DNA of 64,000 bases from Sphingomonas hylomeconis (lineage in GTDB: Bacteria; Pseudomonadota; Alphaproteobacteria; Sphingomonadales; Sphingomonadaceae), in the NCBI RefSeq assembly GCF_025370105.1, contig NZ_JANQBK010000019.1, forward strand, positions 1 through 64,000, in the 5' to 3' direction. Below the pieces are notes generated by a model. It made no database searches, was not told the DNA's origin, and worked only from the letters and a program-made list of their open reading frames with translations. Within the stretch, counting starts at the first letter, position 1; every line of letters starts with the position of its first letter. A program made the position numbers and the translations under genes. Shown piece after piece: positions 1-9,100 of this stretch.

Positions 1-19
1 GTTGGGCGCCCGGATTGCC

Positions 20-64
20 AGCCTGAACGTCCGGGTGTGGGCGTGAGCGGAAGATCCGCTTTCG
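20..64 (-). repeat. Hairpin repeat R1 (AGCGGAC family)
   Basis: Read on the minus strand, this contains a perfect hairpin AGCGGA-TCT-TCCGCT, then CACGCCC and CGGACGTTCAG. It belongs to the family best seen at 38401-38441. On the plus strand a TGA lies at 24-26, at the same place in the repeat as the stop codons of genes next to R2, R4 and R6. Confidence 0.7.
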
Positions 65-82
65 GGATGGCGACCGAGCATG

Positions 83-117
83 CCGGACGTCCGATTATAG
101 GGGAACGCGGACATCAG
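83..117 (+). repeat. Hairpin repeat R2 (AGCGGAC family)
   Basis: The palindrome CCGGACGTCC is followed by GCGGACATCAG, the same order of elements as in the other copies. Its last bases supply the TGA stop (114-116 on the minus strand) of the small membrane-protein gene beside it. Confidence 0.65.
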
Positions 118-332
118 CTTTTCGGTAAGTGTCGCCGATCCATTCGCTGATACCAGCGTATCAACTCCCAAAAGAAACTCACCGCGAGCAAGAGCGACCC
201 CAGCATGATCCAACCCGCCATTTCGGCCTGCACGACCGAGTAAATCGGAGCGATCTCGTAAGCACGCCAGGCCATTAGGGTGGCGGCGAGCAGGGCTGCG
301 ATAGGCAAGCGCAGCGAGGGCAGGAGTATCAT
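114..332 (-). CDS. Small two-helix membrane protein
   Basis: The product has 72 residues with two hydrophobic segments (about residues 6-22 and 38-56), a short linker between them, and a basic C-terminus rich in Arg and Lys. An ATG 10 codons further upstream is possible, but the start at 332 is preferred because GGAGGT lies four bases before it. No family was recognised. The gene sits alone between two inverted copies of the AGCGGAC repeat, and its stop codon lies inside the downstream copy, which suggests a mobile or cassette-like unit. It could be spurious, but the good ribosome binding site and clean membrane pattern argue for a real gene. Confidence 0.55.
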   Translation of the reverse strand: MILLPSLRLPIAALLAATLMAWRAYEIAPIYSVVQAEMAGWIMLGSLLLAVSFFWELIRWYQRMDRRHLPKS

Positions 333-368
333 GGCTACCTCCGAACGAAGCCGGTTTCGCACCTTGCA

Positions 369-438
369 GTGATGTCCGCAATTGGGCGTAAGGGGGCAGT
401 TCCCTTTGGTGCCGCCGCTAGCGGCGCCGACGTCCGGT
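369..438 (-). repeat. Hairpin repeat R3 (AGCGGAC family), inverted relative to R2
   Basis: On the minus strand this region contains CCGGACGTCGGCGCCGCTAG, then TACGCCCAATTGCGGACATC, matching the element order of the family with an expanded middle. It lies just upstream of the small membrane-protein gene, so R2 and R3 flank that gene in inverted orientation. Confidence 0.55.
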
Positions 439-468
439 TATTGTGGGAAGCGGCCATTGCGCCTTGAT

Positions 469-844
469 CGTTGCCCCGGGCTTGACCCTAGGTCCCGCTT
501 CTCATCTTGTGCCGCGATGGGCATCGGGGCGGGTGGATCTATATGATGGCCGATCGCTATGGCGGCGCCTGTATGTCGGCGTTGCCGCCGACCTGCCGGC
601 ACGCGTCCGGCAGCACCGGCTGGCGACGGATCCGACTTCTGCCAGCGCTACAGTCTGCACCGTCTAGTGTAGGCCGGCCAAACACAGTCTACTTCCGATG
701 CCATCGCGCCCAAGAAGCGACTTAAATTGCGGCGGCGTGCATGGAAGTACGCGCTGAACGAACGCGGCATCCCGCGGAGCGGGATCGGTTTGATACGATA
801 GCTTAGGCCGGGAAGCGGGACCCCGGGTCAAGCCCGGGGTGACG
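469..844 (+). mobile_element. TIR-bounded unit carrying a decayed GIY-YIG nuclease
   Basis: The left end (469-501, reading CGTTGCCCCGGGCTTGACCC and on) and the right end (812-844) are inverted copies that agree at 29 of 33 positions when one is reverse-complemented. Between them lies the GIY-YIG pseudogene, giving a compact 376-bp unit. A related repeat and linker precede the second GIY-YIG remnant near 36940. The repeat resembles the REP-like sequences of many alphaproteobacteria that translate as PGLDPGS. No flanking target duplication was identified. Confidence 0.6.
522..801 (+). pseudogene. Decayed GIY-YIG nuclease family gene
   Basis: Three frames must be joined to recover the protein. 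WIYMMADRYGG (from 534) is the first GIY-YIG strand. After a frameshift comes LYVGVAADLPARVRQHR, the YVG half of the motif with the conserved RVxQHR helix. After a second frameshift come SDFCQRYSLHRLV, an internal TAG at 670-672, and APKKRLKLRRRAWKYAL, the conserved basic segment of the stand-alone GIY-YIG family (about 90-100 residues). The reading ends at TAG 799-801. Two frameshifts and one nonsense codon make this a pseudogene. Intact relatives are single-domain, predicted structure-specific endonucleases that are often adjacent to REP-like repeats. Confidence 0.7.
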
Positions 845-1038
845 GGGGGGTGGATCGCAGGCGCAGGGTGCGTTCGACACCCACGGCGTTGCGCGCCGCC
901 AGGTGGACCCCGGACCGTCCGGGGTGACGAGAGGAAGAACGGCTGGTTCGTCCCGAAATTCACCATCATCATTTGACGGGTATGCCACGCATCATCGCTG
1001 ATCAAAGATGCCGGGTAACGTTCGCAGGGTAGGGCCAA
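845..1038. other. Non-coding stretch downstream of cmk, with a REP-like unit
   Basis: This contains another REP-like unit at about 900-934 (GTGGACCCCGG and CCGGGGTGACG), in the same orientation as the right end of the GIY-YIG unit. The open frames here translate repeat sequence (VTPGLTRGPASR and similar) and are not credible genes. In related genomes rpsA usually follows cmk; it is not present here. Confidence 0.6.
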
Positions 1039-1692
1039 TCAGGAGCGCTTGTAGGCGTCCCGCTCGGCCTTCAGCGCCAGTTGCCGTTCGACCAGCTCGA
1101 TTGCGCGCTGCACCGAGGCCTCGATCGACAGGAAGCTGGTATCCAGCAGCGCCGCATCCGGCGCCGCCACCAACGGCGCCGCGCTGCGCGTGGAATCGCG
1201 CAAATCGCGCGCCCGGATGTCGGCCAGCACCTTGTCGAGGCTGACGGTCGAGCCGTTGTCGCGCAGTTCGGCGTGGCGGCGCTTGGCGCGGATCGAGGGG
1301 GTAGCGCGGATGAACAATTTGGCGTCGGCGTCGGGCGCGATCACCGTGCCGATGTCGCGCCCGTCGAGCACCGCGCCGCCGGGCTGCGCGGCGAAGCGCT
1401 TCTGGCGGTGGAACAAGGCCGCGCGGACCAGCGGATGCGCCGAGACGATCGAGGCGAGCTTGCCGACCTCGTCGCTGCGCAGCACGGGATCGTCGAGCAA
1501 GGCATCGTCGAAATCGCAGGCGGCGACGGCATCGGCCTCGATCGTGTGATCCAGGCCAATGCGCGAAACCTTTTCGGCGACGGCGCGGTAGAGCAGCCCG
1601 GTGTCGAGCTGCGGCAGCTTGTAGTGCCGCGCCAGCGCGCGGGCGATCGTGCCCTTGCCCGAGGCAGCGGGGCCGTCGACGGCGATGATCAC
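1039..1692 (-). CDS. cmk: Cytidylate kinase
   Basis: This kinase phosphorylates CMP and dCMP with ATP in pyrimidine nucleotide recycling. The protein is 217 residues, normal for the family. The P-loop GPAASGKGT is at residues 7-15, followed by the substrate segment LDTGLLYRAVA, and GRDIGTVIAPDADAK in the middle. The start overlaps the end of aroA by four bases (ATGA), so the two are translationally coupled. The aroA-cmk order is conserved in alphaproteobacteria. The usual next gene, rpsA, is missing within the window. Confidence 0.97.
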   Translation of the reverse strand: MIIAVDGPAASGKGTIARALARHYKLPQLDTGLLYRAVAEKVSRIGLDHTIEADAVAACDFDDALLDDPVLRSDEVGKLASIVSAHPLVRAALFHRQKRFAAQPGGAVLDGRDIGTVIAPDADAKLFIRATPSIRAKRRHAELRDNGSTVSLDKVLADIRARDLRDSTRSAAPLVAAPDAALLDTSFLSIEASVQRAIELVERQLALKAERDAYKRS

Positions 1693-3032
1693 GATGGTAC
1701 CTCGTTCGTTCCCTGAAGCGTGTCTAGCGTCGCGAAGAAGATCGGATAGCTGGTGGCGACCGGCGCGACGTCGTCGATCGTCACCGGCGCGGCGCAGACC
1801 ATGCCGGCGACCGCCAGGCTCATCGCGATGCGGTGATCGAGCAGCGAGGCGATCGTGCCGCCGCCGGGCAGGGCCGCGCCACCGCTGCCGGTGATCGCCA
1901 GGCCATCGTCAAATTCTTCCGTCGCGACGCCGATCGAACCGAGTGCCGCGACCATCGCCGCGATGCGGTCCGATTCCTTGACGCGCAGCTCATGCGCGCC
2001 GCGCGCGACGGTGCGGCCGGTGGCGCAGGCAGCGGCGACGAACAGCACGGGATATTCGTCGATCATGCTCGGCGCGAGCGCGGCCGGCACGTCGATCGCG
2101 GTGAGCGGGGCATGGCGCACGCGCAGATCGGCAACCGGCTCGCCGCCGACGGTACGGGCGTCCTGTTCGGTAATGTCGGCGCCCATCATCCTGAGCGCGG
2201 TGAAGATGCCGGCGCGGGTCGGGTTGAGCCCGACATTGGTGACGACGATGTCGGAGCCCGGCACGATCGTCGCCGCGACCACCAGGAAGGCGGCGGACGA
2301 GGGATCGCCGGGCACGACGATGTGCTGTGGCTTGAGCTCCGCCTCGCCGACCAGCGAGATGATCCGGCCCTCCGCCGTCTGTTCTACGGTGAGATCGGCG
2401 CCGAAGCCGGCGAGCATGCGCTCGCTATGGTCGCGCGTCGCCACCGGCTCGATCACGCGCGTAATGCCCGGCGTGTTGAGCCCGGCGAGCAGGATCGCGG
2501 ACTTGACCTGTGCCGAGGCGACGGGGAGCGTGTACGTGATCGGCACGGCGGGGTTCATCCCGCGCACCATCAGCGGCAGGCGGCCGCCCGGGCTCGACGT
2601 GATGTCTGCGCCCATTTGCGACAGCGGCTCGATCACGCGCGCCATCGGTCGCGCCGAGAGCGAAGCGTCGCCGGTGAAGGTGGCGGTGATGCCGTGGGCT
2701 GCGATCAGGCCCATCAGCAGGCGGGTCGAGGTGCCGGAATTGCCCATTTCCAGCGCTTGCGCCGGCTGCATCAGCCCGCCGACGCCGACGCCGTGGACGT
2801 GCCACACGCCGTCATCGTCGCGCGTGATCTCGGCGCCCATCTGGCGCATCGCGGCGGCGGTGGCGAGCACGTCCTCGCCTTCCAGCAATCCCTCGATCCG
2901 GCTTTCGCCGACGGCGAGCGCGCACAGCATCAGCGCGCGGTGGCTGATCGACTTGTCGCCGGGGACGTGCACGCGGCCGCGGAGCGGGCCGGAGCGATGG
3001 ATCTCGCGGGGGGCGGGGACGGGGTGTGCCAT
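1689..3032 (-). CDS. aroA: 3-phosphoshikimate 1-carboxyvinyltransferase (EPSP synthase)
   Basis: This joins phosphoenolpyruvate to shikimate 3-phosphate in the sixth step of the shikimate pathway. The protein is 447 residues. GDKSISHRA (residues 25-33) carries the catalytic Lys; GNSGTSTRLLMGL is the first family signature, and RVKESDRIAAM the second. The frame stays open 24 codons further upstream, but the ATG at 3032 gives the normal N-terminus and avoids overlap into the promoter shared with the divergent FYDLN gene. It is coupled to cmk downstream. Confidence 0.97.
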   Translation of the reverse strand: MAHPVPAPREIHRSGPLRGRVHVPGDKSISHRALMLCALAVGESRIEGLLEGEDVLATAAAMRQMGAEITRDDDGVWHVHGVGVGGLMQPAQALEMGNSGTSTRLLMGLIAAHGITATFTGDASLSARPMARVIEPLSQMGADITSSPGGRLPLMVRGMNPAVPITYTLPVASAQVKSAILLAGLNTPGITRVIEPVATRDHSERMLAGFGADLTVEQTAEGRIISLVGEAELKPQHIVVPGDPSSAAFLVVAATIVPGSDIVVTNVGLNPTRAGIFTALRMMGADITEQDARTVGGEPVADLRVRHAPLTAIDVPAALAPSMIDEYPVLFVAAACATGRTVARGAHELRVKESDRIAAMVAALGSIGVATEEFDDGLAITGSGGAALPGGGTIASLLDHRIAMSLAVAGMVCAAPVTIDDVAPVATSYPIFFATLDTLQGTNEVPS

Positions 3033-3135
3033 GGGGCCTGCGCTTTGACAGTGCGCTTGTGCTATGGCAAGGCGCGCCCCACTTTGCTGGGCATCGCTTA
3101 GCAAACTCCCGAATTTCGAAAGGTTCTACCACGCC

Positions 3136-3453
3136 ATGGTCAAGGCCGAATGGGGCACGAAGAGAACGTGCCCGAAATGCGCAACGCGCTTCTATGATCT
3201 GGGCAACGAAGATCCGGTCACCTGCATCGAGTGCAGCTCGACCTGGACGCCCGAGCCGATCCTGAAATCCAAGCAGCCGCTGCCGTTCGAGCAGGCCAAG
3301 CCCGAGCTGGTCAAGAAGGATGACGATCTCGCCGGCGACGACGAGGATATCGACACCGGTGAAGACGAAGAGCCCTCGCCCGACGACGAGGTCGATCTCG
3401 GCGGCGACGACGATCTCGGCGTGGAAACGCCGGTCGAGCAGGACGAGCATTAA
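3136..3453 (+). CDS. TIGR02300 family protein (FYDLN acid protein)
   Basis: The product has 105 residues. The N-terminus has two CxxC pairs (residues 12-15 and 30-33) flanking the FYDLGNEDP segment that names the family, and probably forms a small zinc ribbon. The second half is an extremely acidic tail of Asp and Glu runs. The family is restricted to alphaproteobacteria and its function is unknown. The gene is divergent from aroA with about 100 bases between starts, as in other sphingomonads. The start at 3136 was chosen because MVKAEWGTK is the typical N-terminus; the longer open frame is leader. Confidence 0.9.
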   Translation: MVKAEWGTKRTCPKCATRFYDLGNEDPVTCIECSSTWTPEPILKSKQPLPFEQAKPELVKKDDDLAGDDEDIDTGEDEEPSPDDEVDLGGDDDLGVETPVEQDEH

Positions 3454-3460
3454 GTTAATC

Positions 3461-3487
3461 GGCAAGCGGTGTTCGACACCGCTTGCC
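3461..3487 (+). terminator. Strong hairpin after the FYDLN gene
   Basis: A perfect 12-bp stem GGCAAGCGGTGT closes on TCG eight bases after the stop codon. There is no T run, so it may be a stabilising or Rho-assisted hairpin rather than a simple intrinsic terminator. Confidence 0.5.
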
Positions 3488-3545
3488 AAAGCGGCGAGGC
3501 CCGTTTAGGGGCAGCGCCTTCCCGGGGCCAACCCACCCGGGAGAT

Positions 3546-3621
3546 GGGGCCGTAGCTCAGCTGGGAGAGCGTTCGCATGGCATGCGAAAGGTCAGGGGTT
3601 CGATCCCCCTCGGCTCCACCA
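3546..3621 (+). tRNA. tRNA-Ala (GGC)
   Basis: This is a complete cloverleaf. The acceptor stem GGGGCCG pairs with CGGCTCC, the D arm contains AGCTCAGCTGGGA, the anticodon stem TTCGC/GCGAA encloses ATGGCAT with anticodon GGC, and the T arm is GGGGTTCGATCCCC. The CCA end is encoded (3619-3621). No integrase or att duplication is seen next to it. Confidence 0.97.
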
Positions 3622-3881
3622 ATCTTCGGATTGCGCGACTAGGATCGCTCGGGATTGCCGCAGGATGGGGATCGTCCCGCCGGTCATCGCACCACCAACT
3701 ATCGACTTGATCGCACCTGTCGTCGTCCGCGTCGGCGCGGCCGATGCACGTGCGTGCGACATGATCGGGCGGGCAGGCGTTCGCGATGCGCTGCGCCCGA
3801 CCTCGTACGCTATCGTGCGCGTTGCTGGAACGGATGGGCCGACCGATCGTCCATGACATGGACCCAAAGCAGGATGCCCGA

Positions 3882-4127
3882 ATGATGTCGAAGACACCGA
3901 TGCAAGCCATGCCCGAGCCCGATGCCAAAGGCAGCCCCGCCGACGATGCCGAGAATGTCGGCCGCACCGGCGGCGGCGAAAGCGGCGGCGGTGCGTACAA
4001 GGATCAGGATCTGGTCGAGACCAAGCCCGGCTCGTATCAGGGCGGCCAGAGCAAGAAGGAATATCACGGGGGCGGGGATGCGGTCGCCGGGGACGACAAC
4101 GTCAATGCGGTGACCGACGAAGACTAG
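3882..4127 (+). CDS. Small hydrophilic Gly-rich protein
   Basis: The product has 81 residues and is strongly hydrophilic, with no cysteine, signal peptide or membrane segment. It contains the Gly-rich stretch TGGGESGGGAY and a second segment KKEYHGGGDAVAGDDN. Such disordered proteins are common and uncharacterised in sphingomonads. The start at 3882 was chosen because AGGA lies seven bases upstream; a second ATG follows directly, and another in-frame ATG lies at 3858. It stands alone between tRNA-Ala and the DUF885 gene, and its function is unknown. Confidence 0.65.
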   Translation: MMSKTPMQAMPEPDAKGSPADDAENVGRTGGGESGGGAYKDQDLVETKPGSYQGGQSKKEYHGGGDAVAGDDNVNAVTDED

Positions 4128-4283
4128 CTGCGGCGTCATGGCGGCCGGACGTCGTGACGACGCGCGCGACGGTCGTCGCCTTGCCGGCGGTGCGGACATG
4201 CCACACCGCCCGGCTGACGGTTAGCGCTTCACCGCGGCGTATGGCGGCGATACGGTCCCCCCGACAATCATCGAGGGACCATC

Positions 4284-6113
4284 ATGCGCAAACTCCCCTG
4301 GCTCCAAGCCGCCGCCCTGGCGTTCGCAATACCGGCCGGCCTGGCCGCGCAAATGCCGATCGTCGCGCCGGCCCCGGCGGAGGATGCCCGGCTGTACGCG
4401 TTTCTCGACAAGGAGTTTGCCGAGGAACTGCAGAACCGGCCGCAGCTTGCCACGCAGCTGGGGCTGAAGGACGGGCAGGACCGGCTCGACGACAATAGCG
4501 ACGCCGCGGCACTGCGGCGGCTGGATTGGCGCCGTGCCAGCGTGGCGCGGATGAAGGCCGGGTTCGATCGGGCCAAGCTCTCGCCCGATGCGCAGGTGAA
4601 TTACGACATCTGGGCGCTGGAGCTCGACCGCGCCGAGCTGGGCTATCGGTTCCGCCTGCAGGCGCCGCCTTTCTATTCCTTCCTGTATTCGGCGCATGCG
4701 CAACTGCCGAACTTCCTGATCAACACGCATACCGTGCAGGATGCTGGCGATATGCGCGCCTATGCCGCGCGCCTGCGGGCGATAACGGCGGTGCTCGACA
4801 CCGCGATCCAGCAAAGCCGCGCAGCCGACGCCGCCGGCGTGCGGGCGCCGAAATTCCAGATCGAGCGCGTCATCACCGGCAGCCACGCGATCGTCACCGG
4901 TGCGCCGTTCGACGATGGCGCGGCCTCGCCGCTCTGGGCCGACGCCCAAGCCAAGGTCGCCAAGCTGCAGACGGGGGGCAAGCTCGACGCGGCCGCGGCG
5001 GCGACGCTGCTCGCCGACACGCGCGCGGCATTGCTGACGATCAAGCCGGCCTATGACCGGGTGATCGCCTGGGCACAGGCGGACCTGGCGCGCGCGCCGA
5101 GCGGACGCGTCGGCGCGCTGACGCTGCCCGACGGCGCCGCCTGGTATGCGGCCGCACTGAAGCTCAACACCACCACCGACCTGAGCGCCGATCAGATCCA
5201 CCAGATCGGCCTGGCCGAAGTGAAGCGGATCGAGGGTGAGCAGGATGCGCTCGCCCGGACCGCCGGGTTGAAGGATCGTGAGGCCTTTTACGCGGACATC
5301 GCCCGCCGTTTTCCGGTGGTGCCGTGGAACGACACGCTGCGCGCGAAATATCTGAAGGACGCCAATGCCGCGCTCGCCTTCAACCGCACGTTGCTGCCGC
5401 GCTATTTCGGCAAGGTGCCGGTCCATGCGATGGAGGTGATCCGCGAGCCGTCGTTCAGCGAAGTCGCCGGTGGCGCAGCGCATGCCGCGGGCCCGAGCCG
5501 CGACGGGGCCCGGCCCGGCCGCGTCTATGTCCACCTGCTCGGCACCACCGATACGACGCCGCCCTCGGCATTGCGCGACCTGATGTGCCACGAAGGCGTG
5601 CCGGGCCATGTCATGCAGGGCGATATCCAGGTCGGCCAAAGCGGTGGGCCGAAATTCCGCCAGAGCGCGCGCTATGTCGCGTTCGGCGAAGGGTGGGGCC
5701 TCTATGCCGAGGCGCTGTGCAAGGAAATGGGCGCGTTCCCTGAGGCATCCGACGATTTCATGCGATTGGACGCGGAGCTGTTCCGCGCCGCGCGGCTGGT
5801 GGTCGATACCGGCATCCATGCCAAGGGTTGGACCGAGCAGCAGGCGATCGACTATATCGTCAACATTGGCCGCGCCTCGCCGGACCAGGGCCAGTCCGAA
5901 GTCCGCCGCTACATCACCCTGCCGGGGCAGGCGACCGGCTACAAGATCGGCATGCTCAAGATCGTCGAGCTGCGCCGCAAGGCCGAGCGCGACCTCGGCG
6001 CGAAGTTCGACCTGCGCGGCTTTCACGATCTGCTGATCGGCTCGGGCTCCCTGCCGCTGCCGGTGCTCGAACGGCAGGTCGATCGCTGGATCGCCGCCCG
6101 TCGCGCGAGCTGA
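4284..6113 (+). CDS. DUF885 family protein, secreted putative metallopeptidase
   Basis: The product has 609 residues with a clear signal peptide (MRKLPWLQAAALAFAIPAG, cleavage near residue 22). The DUF885 family spans the mature protein. HEGVPGH at residues 436-442 has the HExxxGH pattern expected of a zinc site, and GEGWGLYAEAL supplies a further conserved Glu. GGGACC lies eight bases before the start. The family is usually periplasmic, and peptidase activity is suspected but rarely shown. It lies about 75 bases upstream of the 5-oxoprolinase operon on the same strand, so a link to scavenging of peptides or N-terminal pyroglutamate is possible but only inferred. Confidence 0.85.
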   Translation: MRKLPWLQAAALAFAIPAGLAAQMPIVAPAPAEDARLYAFLDKEFAEELQNRPQLATQLGLKDGQDRLDDNSDAAALRRLDWRRASVARMKAGFDRAKLSPDAQVNYDIWALELDRAELGYRFRLQAPPFYSFLYSAHAQLPNFLINTHTVQDAGDMRAYAARLRAITAVLDTAIQQSRAADAAGVRAPKFQIERVITGSHAIVTGAPFDDGAASPLWADAQAKVAKLQTGGKLDAAAAATLLADTRAALLTIKPAYDRVIAWAQADLARAPSGRVGALTLPDGAAWYAAALKLNTTTDLSADQIHQIGLAEVKRIEGEQDALARTAGLKDREAFYADIARRFPVVPWNDTLRAKYLKDANAALAFNRTLLPRYFGKVPVHAMEVIREPSFSEVAGGAAHAAGPSRDGARPGRVYVHLLGTTDTTPPSALRDLMCHEGVPGHVMQGDIQVGQSGGPKFRQSARYVAFGEGWGLYAEALCKEMGAFPEASDDFMRLDAELFRAARLVVDTGIHAKGWTEQQAIDYIVNIGRASPDQGQSEVRRYITLPGQATGYKIGMLKIVELRRKAERDLGAKFDLRGFHDLLIGSGSLPLPVLERQVDRWIAARRAS

Positions 6114-6190
6114 TGCAGAATGAACCGATGGCGGTAACGCCAGGCCAGGGCACCCGCGCCGGCCAGCGCTCGGACACGGAAAAGGCTTGC

Positions 6191-9100
6191 ATGGCACCCT
6201 GGCAGTTCTGGATCGATCGCGGCGGCACGTTTACCGACGTGGTGGCGCGGACGCCCGATGGCGAAACCGTGACGGTCAAATTGCTGTCGGAAGACCCCGA
6301 ACGCTATGCCGATGCGGCGGTCGAGGCGATCCGGCGGCTGACCGGGGGCCGAGACGTGCCGCTGGAACTCCGCATCGGCACGACCATCGCCACCAACGCC
6401 CTGCTCGAACGCAAGGGCGAGCCGACGCTGCTGGCGATCACGCGCGGCTTCGGCGATGCGCTGGTCATCGGGCATCAGGAGCGCGCGGATATTTTCGCGC
6501 GCGACCTGACGCGCCCGGCCCCGTTGTTCGCGCGCGTCGTGGAGATCGACGAGCGGACCGCGGCGGACGGCCGGGTGATGGCGCCGCTCGATCGCGGTGC
6601 GGCTTATGCCGGTCTGCAGGACGCCTATGATCGCGGGTTGCGATCGATCGCCATCGTGCTGATGCACGGCTATCGCTTCGCGGATCACGAGACGGCGCTG
6701 GCGGAGCTCGCGGCGCAGATCGGGTTCGAGCAGATCTCGGTCAGCCACCGGGTCGCGCCGCTGATCAAGCTGATCGGGCGCGGCGATACGACCTTGGTCG
6801 ACGCCTATCTGTCGCCGGTGCTCGATCGCTATGTCGAAGGGCTGAGCGCGGCGCTGGGGCAGAGCGCGCTGTTCATGCAATCGTCGGGCGGGCTCGTCGA
6901 TGGCGCGCATTTCCGCGGCAAGGATGCCATATTGTCCGGGCCGGCGGGTGGCATCGTCGGCATGGCGGCGACCGCGCGCGAGGCCGGATTCGATCGGGTG
7001 ATCGGCTTCGACATGGGCGGGACCTCGACCGACGTGTCGCATTATGCCGGTAGCTATGAACGCGACACCGAGACGCTGATCGCCGGCGCGCGCATCCGGG
7101 CGCCGATGCTGCGCATCCATACCGTCGCGGCGGGCGGCGGATCGATCTGCCGGTTCGACGGGCAGCGCTTGCTGGTCGGGCCGGAGAGCGCCGGCGCGGT
7201 GCCGGGCCCGGCCTGTTATCGCCGCGGCGGCCCGCTGACCGTGACCGACTGCAACGTCATGCTCGGCAAGCTGCGCCCCGACTTCTTTCCCGCGCTGTTC
7301 GGGGCCGGGGGTGACCAGCCGCTCGACCGCGCCGCGGTGACGGCGCGCTTCGCCGACCTGCCGCTCGACGCGCAGGATGCCGCCGAGGGGTTCGTTGCCG
7401 TGGCGGTCGCCAATATGGCCAATGCGATCCGCAAGATCTCCGTGGCGCGCGGCCATGACGTGACGCGTTACACGCTCGCCTGCTTCGGCGGCGCGGGCGG
7501 GCAGCACGCCTGTCTCGTCGCCGATGCGCTCGGGATGGACCGGGTGATGATCCACCCGCTCGCCGGGGTCCTCTCCGCTTATGGCATGGGGCTGGCCGAC
7601 CGGCGCGTGCTGCGCGAGAAGACGCTGGGCGTCGGGATCGACGCGCGCGAGACGGTCAGCGCCGCGATCGAGGCGCTGGCGCGCGCCGCGGGCGACGATC
7701 TGGCCGCGCAGGGCATCGATCGCGGGAGTATCGTGGTCGAGCGGCGCGTGCATCTGCGGCGGGGTCAGACCGAGCATACGATCGAGCTGGACTGGGCCGA
7801 TACGCCCGCGATGGTCGCGGCGTTCGACGCCGCGCATGTCGCGCAATTCGGCTTTGCCAGCACGCAGCCGCTGATCGTCGATCGGCTCGTGGCGGAAGCG
7901 ATCGCGGCGAGCGCGTCGGCGCAGACGAAGCTGATCGACCGGGCGGGAGCGGCCGCCGCGGCGATGGCGGTGGTCCCGGTCCACATGGCCGGGGCGTGGC
8001 ACGATACGCCCGTCTGGGCCCGCGACGGCCTGCCCGCCGGGCATCGGCTCGACGGGCCGGCGCTGATCATCGATCCCGTCTCCACCACGGTCGTCGAACC
8101 GGATTGGGGCGCGCGGGTCGACACGATCGGCAACCTCATCCTCGAGCGCCGATCGGCCCGCCGCGCCGCAAGCATCGGCACCGCCAGCGATCCCACCCGG
8201 CTGGCGATCTTCGCCGGCCTGTTCATGAGCATCGCCGAGGAAATGGGCGCGGCGCTGCAGCGCTCGGCCGCCTCGGTCAACATCCGCGAGCGGCTCGATT
8301 TCTCCTGCGCGCTGTTCGATGCGTCGGGCAACCTCGTCGCCAACGCGCCGCATATCCCGGTGCATCTCGGCTCGATGGGCGAGAGCATCCGCACGATCAT
8401 TACCGCGCGCGGGGGCAATGCGGATGGGCGCGGCATCCGTCGCGGCGATGCCTATGCGCTCAACGCGCCCTATCGCGGCGGCACGCACCTGCCCGACATC
8501 ACCGTGATCATGCCGGTCTTCGCGGAAGACAGCGACACGCCCGATTGGTTCGTCGCGGCGCGCGGCCACCATGCCGATGTTGGCGGGATCACGCCGGGAT
8601 CGATGCCGCCCGACAGCGTCTCGGTCGAGCAGGAAGGCGTGTTGCTCGACGATGTGCTGGTGGTCGACGAAGGGCGGTTCCTGGACGCCGAACTGCGCGC
8701 GCTGTTCGCCGGCGGCGCCTATCCCGCGCGCAACATCGACCAGAATATCACCGACCTCGCCGCGCAGCTTGCCGCCTGCACCAGGGGGGCTGCCGGGCTG
8801 GCGCGGATTGTCGGCGAGTACGGCGCGGACGTGGTCAGCGCCTATATGGAGCATGTCCAGGCCAATGCCGACGCCGCCGTGCGCCGGCTGATCGCGCGGC
8901 TCGATGATGGTGCCTTCGCCTATGAGATGGATGACGGCGCGGTGGTGCGCGTCGCCGTCCGCGTCGACCGCGCGGCGGGCACGATGACGATCGATTTCGC
9001 CGGTACCAGCGCGCAGCGCCCGAACAATTTCAACGCCCCGGTGTCGATCGTCCGCGCGGCGGTACTGTACGTGATGCGCGTGCTGGTGGACGAGGAAGTG

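Noticed and set aside
664-1038. 124-codon minus-strand frame downstream of cmk
   Set aside because: It translates REP-like repeats and the GIY-YIG pseudogene's opposite strand; no protein-like features.
3546-3621. tRNA-Ala as an integration site for a mobile element
   Set aside because: No integrase, no direct repeat of the tRNA 3' end and no foreign genes are visible beside it; the same applies to tRNA-Arg at 31473-31549.
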